Shown here: piece by piece, positions 37,254 through 50,000 of the stretch | Numbering within the stretch: position 1 is the first letter of the stretch | How the letters are laid out: every line of letters begins with the position of its first letter | DNA from: Combretum micranthum | Lineage: Eukaryota > Streptophyta > Magnoliopsida > Myrtales > Combretaceae | Assembly (NCBI GenBank): GCA_024138025.1 | Contig: JAMXBD010000638.1 | Location: 248,001-312,000 of the forward strand | Direction: 5' to 3' | DNA: 64,000 nucleotides | The notes under the pieces: generated by a model | Databases searched by the model: none | Seen by the model: only the letters and a program-made list of their open reading frames with translations | Told to the model about the DNA's origin: nothing | Program-made: the position numbers and the translations under genes

Positions 37254-37530
37254 TAGAATAGACATGGGTACAAGGCCTTGATCAACTTGGCCTTTGTCAG
37301 GTTGGATTCATTCGGTTCATATATCAAGGATCCAAATCCAAATAGAATAGACATGGGTACGAGGCCTTAATCAACTTGATCCTCGTGGGGTTAGATCCAT
37401 CTAGTTCATAGATCAAGGATCCAAATTCAAATAGAATAGACATGGGTACAAGGCTGTTCGAACCTAAGTCTTGATCAACTTGGTCTTGATCGGTTGGATT
37501 CATTTGGTCCATAGATCAAGGATTCAAAGG
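37254..37530. repeat. 89-bp tandem repeat, three copies
   Basis: Copies begin with TAGAATAGACATGGGTAC at 37254, 37343 and 37432. Shared words are AAGGCCTTGATCAACTTG and ATCAAGGATCCAAAT. The third copy has an ~18-bp insertion (GCTGTTCGAACCTAAGTC). On minus the repeats read partly open, but the copies diverge without codon pattern. Confidence 0.88.
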
Positions 37531-38139
37531 AAGATTAAGATCCCAACCTTGTGGATCCATATACATAGCTTGCATTAATAACTTAAATAGGTATTTTGAT
37601 AAAAAAAAATTATAATAATAATTAAATTAAAATATAAATTAAATACAAAGTGTAGTTGTAATGAATTTATCAAGAGGAGCCTCAAGTTGTGTCTTAGTTT
37701 AGGTACCAATACAACAGTGCCAAAGAAGAAGGTTTCAACATGTAGTGGATAAAGATGAAAACTTGCCCTTAAACTATTAGAATTGAGTTATTTAGGTATG
37801 TTGTATATTAGTAGGTGTGGTAAAGCAAGTAGATGTATTAGTTAAAGCCATAGATAGAAATCAATCATAATTGTCAAATTGGGATAAGCTTAGCCATTCA
37901 CATAAGAAAACCTTTGTTTATATAACGAACCTCTCCTAATTTGTATAATATCCATTCATTAGTGAATTTTCAGTCTCCTTAGAGTTTCTCTTTCTACTTT
38001 CTTTCTTTATACTTAGTGTGTTGTAGGTGCGTTTTGGTTAGCTTAATACTCTTAATAGGTTTTAGAGTGTCTAAGTGTTACGTTGGAGCGCCTGAAATGA
38101 TAATCCTATGACAAGTGGTGTCAAAGCAAGAATTGAAGA

Positions 38140-39812
38140 GTAAAAGTAGAGATATCTTTTAGTAAAGAAAATAGTGTCTAAGTTGCAATGGATAAGACCA
38201 TTCATGAGGAAGAACTCCAAAGTGTGTGCAAGGAGCTCGTACCATTAAAAGCTTGGGAGAACGAGACAATACCCTTAAAGCCCAAATGGAATACTTAGGG
38301 GTTAAAAAGGGGTAAAGTGGATATTTAGGTAGTTAGTATAAAGGAAAGAATTGAAGCCCTTTATGGCTTTGAAAGCGGAAATAGAGAATCTTAAGGCTTA
38401 CTTAGTTACTTACAAATCAACAATAATGCTTAATGGTGTAGCAATTCAACCAACAGTTGAAGCAAATATATCAAAGCTAGAGTAATTCAAGGGGAAGTGA
38501 TTTGCGAAAGAGATTGAAATTTTCCTGTAGGGGTTAGAATAATACTTTAATCTAATAGAGGATAAGATAACCTCCTAGATTAATTTTGTGAGTGAGTCCA
38601 AGGAGTTCTCTCCACAAAGTCCTAGATGGGATTCTAAGATTAGATTTCACCATCTTACTCAAAAGGGTCATGTAAAGCATTATATACAAGATTTTTCAGA
38701 ACTTACATTAGAAAATGCATACTTCAAACAGAATGATACCCTCGTTATGTATTTGATGGATTGAAACCATAGACAAGAGTTGAGCTAGACCGATGAAGGG
38801 TATGTAATACCTCAAAGGCAATACCCATGGTTGAGGAGCTGGTAGAATTCCAAAAAGGGAGAATTAAGGAAAAGTAGAAGAAAAGGAGGAACCTAAGGTA
38901 GCAAATCCCTAAGTCCACTAAAGAAGAAAGACAAAATAAAAAGGGAAGGAAACTTACACGATGAGAGATCAAGAACTAAAATGCTATTTTTGTGATAGGT
39001 CGCATTATGCTAGATATTACCTTAAGAGTGAGCGTTTGACAACTCTAATAAAAAATGACAAGTCGGATGATAAAAGGGTCAACTTGGTACCATACAACTC
39101 CTTTATTATATGAAGACCTAAGACTTTGAGAAGTACAAAGATTTAAGGTATGCTGAACCAATGGTGATTGAGAGGAAGATAAATGCGATGGTAGATGCAA
39201 CAGCCTTGCATTTTCATATTTCATGCATTTTCTTCGATATTTCCCTAATAGTGAGCATTTGGTGATTTTAATCACGAGGATGATAAGGAGAAGAGTCAAC
39301 CTAGTACCACATGACTCCTTTATTTCATGAAGACCCAAGACTTCAAGAAGCACGTGTTGAAGTAATGGTGGTGAGAGGAATATAAATGCGATGGTAGATG
39401 TGAGAACCTTGCATTTTCTTATTTCATGCTACTGAAAGATTGAGTTTAAGTGTACAAAAGAATCAAGCTCAATTGAAGATGGAAAGTTCCAAAAAGATCC
39501 CAACATCTAAACTTGTTAAGGATGTGGAATTTAGCATTATTAACTAACATGGAAAAGTAAACATGAAAGTTACCCCTATAGATGATTTTGAGTTTATCAT
39601 TGGTATGGAATTCTTAGATAAAAATGATGCTATATTATTATTCCAAAATCCAACTGCATTTGTTTGCTCAATGGAAAGTCTCAACGTGTAGTCCTAGTGG
39701 CTCAGAAAGCTGGGTAAGCATGAAAGCTTATTACAGAATGCAAATTACAGCAAAAAGTGAAAGGGTCAAGTCAACATTACTTACGAAAGTAAGTAGTCTA
39801 TCAATGGTGGGG
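38140..39812 (+). pseudogene. Gypsy gag-protease remnant
   Basis: Plus-strand retroelement coding relic with many stops and frame changes. Visible landmarks: KGHVKHYIQDFSELTLE (~38664-38715) and, in another frame, FDGLKP then VELDR and AIPMVEELVEFQKG (~38754-38860) of the retrotransposon gag family; a zinc knuckle with the last Cys replaced by Tyr (CYFCDRSHYARYY, ~38980); a protease entry with INAMVDAT where DTGAT is expected (~39180 and again ~39385); and a protease C-terminal segment INxHGKVNMKVTPIDDFEFI with IGMEFL (~39535-39610). A 223-bp duplication repeats the knuckle-to-protease linker. RT is absent. It cannot produce a functional polyprotein. Confidence 0.75.
39028..39430. repeat. 223-bp tandem duplication inside gypsy gag-protease
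   Basis: GTGAGCGTTTG at 39028 and GTGAGCATTTG at 39251 start two diverged copies; both run through GTCAACYTRGTACCA, ACTCCTTTATT, AAATGCGATGGTAGATG and CCTTGCATTTTC. The copies have each gained separate changes. Confidence 0.75.
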
Positions 39813-41613
39813 TGATGTGCTATGATTAGTATTGAATTTTAAAGCATATTTCTAGCAAGCGTACTAGGTCTTCTATTGTAATATAGCATGAATAAAGTGT
39901 CGATCCCACGAGGATTTACTAACTACTAGACAATTATCAACTAATACTAATATCTAGGCAATTTATCTTTTTAAGATAATTAAGTTAACTATCTTATCTA
40001 ACTAATTATCTATATGAATGCAATGAGCTTTTTAAAGAGAGGGATATGGTGAAAAGTGTGGGAAAGAGCATAATCCACTTTAAACTATTGCCAATCAACT
40101 TGAACTCATGTTATAATGATAATTAGATTCATGAACATTCATAAGAATTTATCAAGATTTAAAAACAAAGTTTGAAAACCTTTTAAACCACAAAACAATT
40201 CAATAACTTCCGTTAAATAAATCATTAGTGGAATCAAAATTACAATTATAAATCTCCCGATTCTATAATTGACTAATACTTTATATTAAAATCTCCTAAT
40301 TCCTTAGTGAGACATCAACATAAAACATTGCATTAATATTTATGGACAATTTCTAAACTAGATTAAACTACGCCGCTTCCACAATTGCAATTTAATCTCA
40401 ATTTATGAATTCATATGAACTCTAATTTCCCTTCCGAGTTACTAGAATTCTTATACACCAAAACATGATGAATAATCAGAATTCAATATGAATATTTCAA
40501 GATTCTAAATATCTCATAACATGGATTCAAAAATCATCTTAGCATGTTTAAAGCTTCATCAACTTCCCACAAAAATGATTTAGCTACTCATGGATGATGA
40601 TTCAATAATCAAATAAGAAATTGCAAATGATTTCATTATGATTAGAATATTCAAGTATATGAATTGCATAAAAAGAATAAGAATAGATATCACCAATTCA
40701 AAATACTAAAGCTTCACTTGCAAATCTTGTATAACTTCAAATATCTCTTCAAAAATCTCTTATGAAATGCCTAATTCTAAATATTCTAGAGCTACTTGGA
40801 TTGTGGAATGGATGATTGGATTATTGGATACTTTGATGATTCTGAGAGTGAGGAGAAGACCCCCTATTTATAGGAAAAATTTCTTGCAAAACATTGAATG
40901 AACTTTGCTGTTTCACAATGTACGCCGGCCGTTATGGACCTACGCCAGCGGCTTACAGGCGGCGTATCTTCAAATTGTCCTTTGCGCAGGCAGTGCACTG
41001 GCAGCCTTCAATATCAGTTACAATGTAGGCCGCTTCAACGCCGGCGGCTTTGAATGTAGATCTAGCCGGCGTATATAGTCAGAAATGAAGCGTTAGGCTA
41101 ATTTATAACGAACGCCGTCCCAAAGCCGGCAGCTTTAACACCGGCATAGGCATTCCAACAGATGTGTTGCTTCATTTTCCACCAAGCGTTGGATATCTTC
41201 ATGTCGCTTCAAATCTATGATGTACGCTGCCTCAAGGCCGACGGCTTAAGTGCCGGCTTTTAATGTAACTTCTTCAAAGCTAGTGATGTTTCATTTCTGG
41301 GCTACCGGCCTTCATGTACGCTGGCTGCTTTATCTTCTACGCCGGCAACTTTGAGGCGGCTTTGAATGTTGTTTAACTTGTGCTGGGCAAAGCTGGCTGT
41401 GCTGCAACGGCCTTGGATTTTACGCCGTCTAAAAGCCGGCGGCTTTCAATGATGAATTGCCGGTCTTGACTTCAATTTTTCCTCTTTTCAATTCAAATTC
41501 ACTTGTTTTGATTTCTTTATCCAAATTAGTCCTGAAACATAAAATTTAATCAAAACAAATATCCATTCTAGCTCTTTTGATTATCAAGATTTGTATAAAA
41601 TATGATCTTATCA
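39813..41613 (-). mobile_element. Solo LTR with GC-rich interior, TSD TGGGG
   Basis: 1801 bp from TGATGTGCTATG to GATCTTATCA, flanked by perfect TGGGG at 39808..39812 and 41614..41618. It interrupts the gag-protease relic, whose reading resumes after it. A minus-strand TATA box (CCTATAAATAGGGGG, ~40862-40876) suggests minus orientation. The segment 40915..41470 is unusually GC-rich and made of imperfect GCCGGCGGCTT-like units. A GTCGATCCCACGAGG word near the left end occurs in other plant repeats. Confidence 0.85.
40915..41470. repeat. GC-rich degenerate GCCGGCGGC repeat array
   Basis: About ten imperfect units built around TACGCCGGC, GCCGGCGGCTTT and GGCCGCTT, spaced 30-70 bp, in otherwise AT-rich DNA. 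Related words (GTACGCCGG, GTAATGTAGGCTGCC, GTGCGCCAG) recur at 44214..44375. No coding frame survives across the units. Confidence 0.75.
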
Positions 41614-42217
41614 TGGGGAAGACTTCATGGAAATCAAAAGCAAGACCTAACAAAAATCAAAATCGAAAGGATCATTAAGTAGATTAGTCACGACAAAGGA
41701 TAATGGATGACAAGGACAATGTGACAAGTCATTATGAAGTTGATAGGAAAACTGAATAGAGAATCAACCTAGAAAATTCATAAAGACCTTAGATGGGATA
41801 AGCGACAAACACAATACTAGGTTGTGTAAGAAAGAATGTCATGAACTTATCAAAAGGATCCCCATGTTGCATCCTAGCAAGAGGAAGGTTCAGCATGTAT
41901 TAGCTAAAGATGGAGGGCCACTTAAAAACCATTGGAACTGAGTTGTCTATGTTCAATGTATATCAATAGGTTTGGTCGGTAAATTGGGTAATTTAATAGC
42001 CAAAGGATTTAATTGTAGCTGTTAGAGTGGAATAATTTTAGCGACTCATGTGAGAAAGCCTTTTGTACATACAGGAGACCTCCCCTTATTTGTATAACAT
42101 CCAATCATTTGTGATTTCTTCTCCTTCCCATTTCTTTCTCTCCTTTTTCTATTTATACTTAGTATGTTTTGGCTAACATTGCACTCTTAACATGTTTAGA
42201 ACGGTAGTCTCATGACA

Positions 42218-44572
42218 TGATCATGCATGCTACACATGAATTCAAAATCTCTCATACATATAACACCCATCATCTTGGATTACTCTCATTCACATGGATA
42301 TAAAGGTTGCACTACGTAGCATTCCTTACAAAAAGAACATTTTCCCTTGTTTTGAAAATATCTTCTATGTTTATGTTTTCCACGTATTATTAAACTTTAT
42401 GACTACTCTACAATATGTATTGCAATACATCCTAGTATTTCTTTTCTTTTAGTGATGTTACTTGTATTGATTTAATTTAAAATCCTAAAATATGAAAATG
42501 AGATAATTGGCATAAAGTTGAAGATAAGGATCAATGATCTAAGAAAGAAATAGATCAAGATAACTTAATAAAATAATGGCTTCACTTTTAGCCTTGTATA
42601 ATACATGCGATCTTATGATGGATACGTAGAAAATAATCTAAGGATGATACGTACTCCAATCACTATTATCATTTCTTTTTGTGATACTTACTTGTATCGC
42701 ATGGCATCTTTATCTTCAATAAATCAGTCACTTTCTGAAAACATTGTACCACTCAAAAAAAGACTTGATTCAAGAAAGACTAAACTGATATTGAAGTTCA
42801 AATGAGAGAATAAGGAGAAAGTGGATTGTATGGTAGAAAATTATGGTGGAAAACTGAAAAAGAAAAAAAAGATGGTAATATTAATTGCAAGACATTTAAC
42901 TAAGATTATTTGAAATGCATTATTTCATAATTTCAAGTATTTGAAATGATACAAACATCAAGTCATCTTCATCTATCTATATGTGTTGCCCTTTACATTC
43001 TGCTTGATATCAAGCACCTTTTCGATACCTTATGAATTCAAGATAAATGAAACCATGATTACTTCAATATAACAAGTTGGTGTAGAGCTGCATTAAGACA
43101 CAAATGTTGATTGCAGAATCAGTTGCAATGGGAATCGAAAAAATTTACAATTTATCAAGAATATTAACATTACAGATACAAAGTCGTGACAACTTATACA
43201 TTTGTTTTTTATAATTTCACTTTCTAATTATTTCATGTGAGGGAACTACTATTATTTAATATATTTTCACCAATGTATTACATTGTAAAAGGAATAGTGC
43301 TCTCATGAAATTTTTATAATCCAAAGATATAAATAAATAAATCATAGATTGCTGCACTTGAGTGAGAGAAAACCAAATAATTAATTATTAATTTACACTA
43401 ATATCATATTGTTACTTATAATAAAATGAAAGAAAAACGCAAATAACTCCCTTAAATTTGAGCTCGATGCGAATATAGCTCTTGAACTTAAAAGTTTGCA
43501 AATAACCTATAAATTTTGATGAATGGGCAACATAAAGGATGTTTACTTTTTCAATCACAAAAATGCCTTATAATCAAAGTTTATAAAGTATTGAAGTATA
43601 CTCATAAGCTTAACAACGATTTCCTCACGATGATTAAAATTCATAGGATTAATTGGAATCATTTGAAGTTACTTACCATCTTATCACAATTTGGAGAAAT
43701 TATATGCAAAATTCGAAAACCTGGTAATATATTTGTACCAACTTCACATAAGTTATTTACATTTTCCCTATATTGAAATTAAGAAAGACATTGAGAATTT
43801 AAAATAAGTAAATCACAAAGTCAACCTAAACTAGATCCATCCAAATTGTCGAATCCCAAGACCACACACTGAATTGGACTCAAATAAGCTAGATACAGCT
43901 TTCGATTTTTAAACCTGACTGCATTCATGTGGCCTACAAGGAGTGATATAGTGATGAGGATCTAATAGCATCAACATTAGAGTCGATCAAGTTCAAGTTC
44001 AACAATCCATATCAAGGAATTGGAGGCTTGTTGATTGGAGTTCTAATGATTAAAACACACGTCATGCGAACAAATCAAGCCTATAAACTAGCTTGGGGCA
44101 CGAGAGATTGAAGAATTTCAAGTTGCGGAGATGTTAAACATGTATATTGTCGGCTTAGAAGTTATACACTGCTAGCTTTGTTTAAAATTAATCAAACTTG
44201 TGGAAATTGCATGTACGCCGGATTAAAAGCCACCAACCTTCAACCTAATGCCATCGTCGTAAATGGATAAGCCGTTGACTATCTCAGTTAAGAAGGTTAT
44301 TTCTTTGTCTTGTCTTTGTTTTAGGCCGCCCAAAGTGTAATGTAGGCTGCCAGCTTATATTGTGCGCCAGTTGTTTTTCTCTTCATGTCTTTTAGGTTTC
44401 CTTGCTTTAGTTTATATAAACCAATGGGTTGTAAACATATGAGTTGATCTTTGATAATGATAAATTGAGAGTTTTCTCTTAGAATTCAAGATTGAATTCG
44501 TTTTGAACTTCCTGTGGCGTCCACCCCTTTGACTTATCAATCGGTTTGCTATCACCGGTTGTGGCGTCTTTG
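42218..44572. other. Repeat-derived intergenic DNA, no gene
   Basis: 42218..43900 is AT-rich without recognisable coding sequence. 43900..44570 looks like LTR or leader debris: it contains the weak relatives of the GC-rich array (44214..44375) and two copies of GTGGCGTC (44513 and 44561). Confidence 0.45.
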
Positions 44573-44580
44573 ATTATACC

Positions 44581-45473
44581 TAGGGGTGAGCAAAAAAACG
44601 AATCGAACCGAACCAATCTGTAATTGAACCAATCCAAACTAAAAATATGGTTTTTTTAATGGTTTGATTTAAAAATTTTCAATTTGTAAATTTATGATTT
44701 GGTTCAGAAGAAAAACTAAACCAATTCTTAAAACCGAACCAAATCGTTTTAGAAAAATATAATAATATTTTACTATATGTTCATATGATTTTATTTGATA
44801 TTTATTATTTGATGAATATTGATTAAATCAACTTGTTCATTATTAATTTTTTTTAAGCTCATGATATGTATTTTTTTATTGATAATGAACTATTATTTTT
44901 CTAATAGCTTTTAAATTTATAAAGTATGAAATTTATTTATTTCATTGTAAACTCTTATTATATATTAATTGTTTAACATATTTTGTCAGCAAATCATTTT
45001 ATCCATTGATGAATTTTGTTGATAGATGATTTTTTATTTTAGCTAAATTTATTGGTAGATAATTGATCTGATGGTTCTATTAAAAATTATAAAATGACTT
45101 ACCATGTGTTGGTTGGTGAATGTATTTTATCGATGGATAACTAATTTTATAGAGAACTATAGATTTAAAGTATGATAAATTCATAAAATATTTTTTCATG
45201 GTTTATAATATAAACTTTGTAAAATGATATAAATATTTAATTATTTACACAAATGTAAAAAAAACTAGAATAAAGAAAATTTTTAGTTAGAATTTTGATT
45301 TAATCTGTAATCCAAACCAAGCCAAATCGTTATTTAATGGTTAAAAAAATTTTATTCCGAACCAAACCATTACTTAATGATTTGGTTTTGGATGAGAAAA
45401 AAAACAAACCGTAAATTATGGTTTGGTTTGGTTTCAGGAAAAACTGAATCAAACCGATCCGTGCCCATCCCTA
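44581..45473. mobile_element. Non-autonomous hAT element, TSD ATTATACC
   Basis: 893 bp opening TAGGGGTGAGCA and, on the minus strand, TAGGGATGGGCACGG; flanked by perfect 8-bp duplications ATTATACC at 44573..44580 and 45474..45481, the length typical of hAT elements. Subterminal parts repeat AACCGAACCAA/TTGGTTTGGTT words. There is no transposase. Excision would restore the TTTGATTATACCATGG flank. Confidence 0.92.
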
Positions 45474-45511
45474 ATTATACCATGGTTATTGCCTCCATAA
45501 AAGTAACAGGT

Positions 45512-45946
45512 CGCAGTTTTCCATCATGTTTCTTAGATGATCCAAGGATTTTGTTTCTAGATTTCAATAATCGAGTCTCGTCGCAGGTTGGTGTGGTTCG
45601 ATATTGCATCACATAAGATGGCACTCAAAGAATGATTAAAAGAGAAGTCGAATAGGATAAACAAGTAGATAATTTCAATCGTCACAAATGCATTTATGAC
45701 AAATGGGGGAACGACCAAGCATTAAACTCGCAATTTTCCATCATGTTTCTTAGATGACCCAAGGATTTTGTTTCTAGATTTCGATAATCGAGTCTCGTCG
45801 CAGGTTGGTGTGGTTCGATATTGCATCACATAAGATGGCACTCAAAGAATGATTAAAAGAGAAGTCGAATAGGATAAACAAGTAGATAATTTCAATCGTC
45901 ACAAATGCATTTGTGACAAATGGAGGAACGACCAAGCATTAAACTC
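45512..45946. repeat. 217-bp tandem duplication
   Basis: Two nearly identical copies, 45512..45728 and 45729..45946, both running from CGCARTTTTCCATCATG to CCAAGCATTAAACTC with only a handful of differences. This is a recent duplication. The unit shows no recognised function. Confidence 0.93.
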
Positions 45947-46766
45947 CACTTGTAATGCTGAGCAAGACTTCAAATGGGTTGAGTTTAAGCTCAAAATGAA
46001 TCTAGTTTAGTTAAACAAGTTGAACATGAGTTTCTATTCAAGCTTGTGAGTTCACTCGTAAACATGCTTGTTAAAAGGTCGTAAAACATTTTTATATAAT
46101 ATTATTTTATTATATATAATCGTTTGTATTAATATAATATAATAAGCTCGAGCTCGTTAGGCTAAAAGAGTCTAAAGAGCTTAGCTCAGGCTTGTGAATT
46201 CTTAACGAGCTTAAGCCTTTACTTTTTCAACTCGTTAAAAACCCAATTTGGCTCGAGCTTATTAATTTATTAAATGAGCCTAGTTCAAGCCTTCAAAAAC
46301 TCAACTCAATCTAGCTCGTTTGCAGCCCTAATGATGAGCAACTGTTTGATCTCTTGTCCAAATAAAGAGACACTTAAGGTATTTATAGGACTTACCCATT
46401 AATGTTGTCTATCAAATCATATTAGCAACGGACGGCCAAGAAGAGTTCATTTTGGTGCATGAAACATATTAGAGTTAAATGACAAATGAGTCAGTTCAAC
46501 AAGCCCTACTACAAAGTCACCATATCATATCTTCCTCAATCATTCTAAATGAATTAAAATTGACTCTCTAGGTACTATCACATTAAACTAATGAGCCAAA
46601 TCCAAATATTTAATAAAAAACAATTTTACAGCCCCCTACAATATAAATATCCCCCACTACATTGATAGTTTTGGAAGAGCATATATACAGCAATATATGT
46701 TATTATTTTTCAAACAGAGGTAATCAGGTCGAACAGGGAAGGTTTGCAAAATTGTTATTAGAACGG
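45947..46766. other. Intergenic DNA with a MITE-like relic
   Basis: 45960..46335 is rich in GAGCTCG and CAAGCTTG words and ends CTCGTTTGCAGCCCTAA, whose reverse TTAGGGCTGCAAACGAG is a frequent plant MITE end; it is related to 34179..34799. The remainder has no feature. Confidence 0.4.
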
Positions 46767-46866
46767 TCATGGGATCTTGGAAACCATACGAGGTACTAAG
46801 GCGGGCTTAGGTTTGAGCTTGGGCTCTATATGATCCATCATCCCAAACTTGCTCCAATTGTATCCC
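46767..46866 (-). other. Orphan terminal-exon-like sequence
   Basis: On the minus strand an acceptor-like TTATGATCAG is followed by 33 open codons (start GYNWSKFGMMDHIEP, then KLKPKPALVPRMVSKIP) and a TGA. Composition is less AT-rich than the flanks and codon-like. It lies 174 bp beyond the stop of the PRC-barrel gene on the same strand. It could be an alternative last exon, a fragment of a lost neighbour, or chance. I do not recognise it. Confidence 0.3.
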
Positions 46867-46962
46867 TGATCATAAATTAATTACAATAGTTGTCCAATAA
46901 TCCATATACATATATACACACATTGGGATATCTTTCCAGCAAAGACTTGTCTCCACGGTAAA

Positions 46963-46987
46963 AAAATAAAAATAAAAATAAAAATAA
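46963..46987. repeat. AAAAAT microsatellite in the PRC-barrel gene 3' region
   Basis: Four AAAAAT units downstream of the stop codon of the minus-strand gene. Confidence 0.85.
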
Positions 46988-47039
46988 CATTGATACATAG
47001 GAGTTTTTTTATGTCAAAATACATTCAAGAGTCTGAAGG

Positions 47040-50000
47040 TCATGAGAAGTCCATCGGAACATCCCATTCATCTTCATTTTCTACCACTCTAGGACGATTT
47101 TTGCGGCGGCTGAATCTTCTCCGAGGGTACCTGGTTGTACCAGTTCTAACAGGCTTTTCAAAATCAGATATTTCAACGTCATCCAATGTTGTTCCCATGC
47201 TCTGGCCATTCCACCAACCCTACCAATGGGGGAAACAAATTAAAGGGTAAAAGAGGGGAAATACAAATAAACCAAGATGCATAAGAGGATGCCATTTTTA
47301 GCAGATGGAATGGATTATGCATTAGAGTATCCTATCCATATCAATCCCCAGAAGTCTGGGGATTCTAGGGCACTATATTAATCTATAATAGCTCTTAAGA
47401 CACTTTTTATGGGACACGGATTGGGTTTGGGATTTAAGTTCAAAACCACATAAGAGAATCACCAAAATTTGATCAGGCTGTAGCCAACCTAAACCCATCC
47501 ATCATGGTGCCATCCTTACTCATTTGAGGCAAGGCTCATCAAAGTTGGTTAAAGATGTCAGCAGCTTTTGTCAGCTAATAATCTCAGATGTTAAAGTTAT
47601 AATTGGATGGACTAGAAGAAGCCAAGAATACATAAAAAGATAGTACTATGCTTGTCACCTTCGTTATTCTCTGAATACGTGATGCCGTAGCTTCATGCAC
47701 AACTACTATGTCAGATGCAACTTCCAGCACATCCTCAACAAATAAGGCATAGGTGCTAACCTGAAACAACTGGCATTTAGAAAGTAATCTTTGTAGATGA
47801 AGTATTTTAGAGAACCTAAGTGGCAGAAAAGATAAGTTTCACTAGTAAAAAAGGCTAACAGATTAGCAGTTTATGCAGGAATTATTATGTTACAAAGATC
47901 AAAAAGGGACAACTACCAAACTTGAAGGAATAAGGGCAATTCCAAACCAATCAAGCTCAAGTGCTTCAACAGCCCCAGAATCAATATTGAAGGTATATCC
48001 TCGGACCTGGCAATAACAGTTCAAGCTATTTAAATAACCATGGTCTTATAATGGATAGAAAGCCTCAAAAAAAATTAATACACGCACCTTACCAATGGTT
48101 CTTCTTCCAGGAGTTACAACTTTGTATCCTACCTATCAAAGGTCAAAATCTAAGTTACAACACAAAAAAACACAAATAGTGAACAATGTGAAACCAAACT
48201 CACAATTATGTTATGATATCTAGAATTACTACTAATGTAGAGAGACAAAGGTAATTTTTGAAAATCAAACTCATTTATTGGCAAACTGGCAAAGAAATAA
48301 ATGGCTCCAAATTTTTGCTTAAATAAAAACAATACAATCAACAAAACAGCATCCTGATCGAAAGCCTGATTACAATGATTAACATTCTCAGATGAAAAAG
48401 TTGTGAGAAGTTGTAATGCTTCTGATTTTGTCAAGTGAGTCCTAAACTTCTCCATAACAACATTTACAACCTAAACTAAAGTACTGCTAATTGAGTATCA
48501 AACATTTTTGAAAGTAATGAACTTTTAGACCTTATCAGCTCTTTCAAGGAAAGGATCTATTTACCCAGTTCCCATGATTTCTTTATTTTGTTTACAGAGA
48601 CGAAGGATGATCATCAATACCACAAATGATGGGCATGGAAACAGAATTTCGCCCTGCATTGTTATGCAGTATGATATAAACCAAAAGAACCGCAAGACAA
48701 CTAAGTTTTTATTGATTTCAATTGATATGAACCAAAAGAATCACAAGACAAAACTAAACTTTTTATTGATTTCTATTGAAGAAAAGGATAAACCCTAATT
48801 CCTCCAATGAAGGTGGTCTATGAGCAATATGCTCATCTAACACACACACGAGCAATCTTGCTCATTCTATTTCTCTAACTTAACAAAAATGACAAACTCC
48901 TAAACAGTTGCCTTGGCACTATTTATATACCACTCTTAACGTATGTACAAGTAAATCACTAATTCTACTAAAACTTGAATGATGACTCTTTTACTCTTCT
49001 TGCTATACTAATGCTATATGACTACTAACACTCCTAAGTAATGACACTTCTACTAAAGGTATTGTATCACTGTACAATTTATTTCACAGGAAGTCTACAC
49101 AGGGTGCATCTTCCAACATGGATGTCCTTGCTTGCATGTGTCTCTTCTTTTATTCTATTATATTCCCCATCCAGTGCCTCAGTAGTGATATCCATAAATA
49201 TATGAAAAATTTTTATGAAATATGGAGATTAAGGACAATCATACTCTTACGTATGTTCTAATTGATCAGGATCCAAAGTATGTTCAAGGAATCTGCAAAT
49301 GATAGCCAAGTACTGTTCTTATAGCTATACCTTAAATTTGAAATATACAACCAAGTTCTTAAAGTCGGCCTTTTCCTCTTATGTGTTATTGCAGATCCAG
49401 AAAATAAGAAAATGGTAACTTCTCTTAAGAGAGCACAAAAAGAATGTGGACATATCTAGCTATCTTATGGAAGATAGGGCAAGCTTACAATTTTGTTTAT
49501 GCTACATGTCAAAAGCGCTCTTTCCAAGTCAATGTAAAAGTTTGTTCCCTCTTTCTAGGTACATGAAAATGTTTGTTTGTCTTTTCTTTTCTTTGGCATC
49601 CCATGACCACACAAGTCTAAGTTAATGCCTGCTTCATCTGACTTGATGGATGTCATTTCTAACATGCTAGCCATCAAGCTTCTGAAATTGCAAAACTCCA
49701 CAAAATATAATAATTAACCTCTCTTTTTATCACAAGATTTGATTACATATTTAAAGTAAAACCCAACGACTTAATTGTTCTCCTCCACCAACCAAGTTTC
49801 ATTTACTTACTCCCTACCACTGAAGCTATAGCCTAGCAAATTCTAAGATACTAAAACTTGAGTGCATTGGACTGCACCACTAAGCTCAACAATCACTGAA
49901 GACAAAAGGCTACAAGCTCTCTCAGGCCTATTGCTATTTGAAATTCTTAGTTTTGGCATTAATAGACTTCTAGGTGTTTTAATAATAGTCACTTGGAACA

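Larger units (their letters stand above)
37651..42217 (+). mobile_element. Ty3/gypsy element with gag and protease but no pol, LTRs retained
   Basis: Diverged LTRs at about 37651..38113 and 41825..42217 share ATGAAYTTATCAA, AAAGATG, TGTATATYARTAGG, CATTTGTGATT-like and TTTATACTTAGTRTGTT words, and both end in ATGACA. A primer-binding-like site TGGTGTCAAAGC (10 of 12 to the Met-tRNA type) begins at 38116. Between them lie a gag remnant, a degenerate zinc knuckle, a protease tail and the solo LTR 39813..41613; excluding the latter the internal region is only ~1.9 kb. No RT, RNase H or integrase is present. No target duplication was found, so the outer limits may be off by a few bases. Confidence 0.72.
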
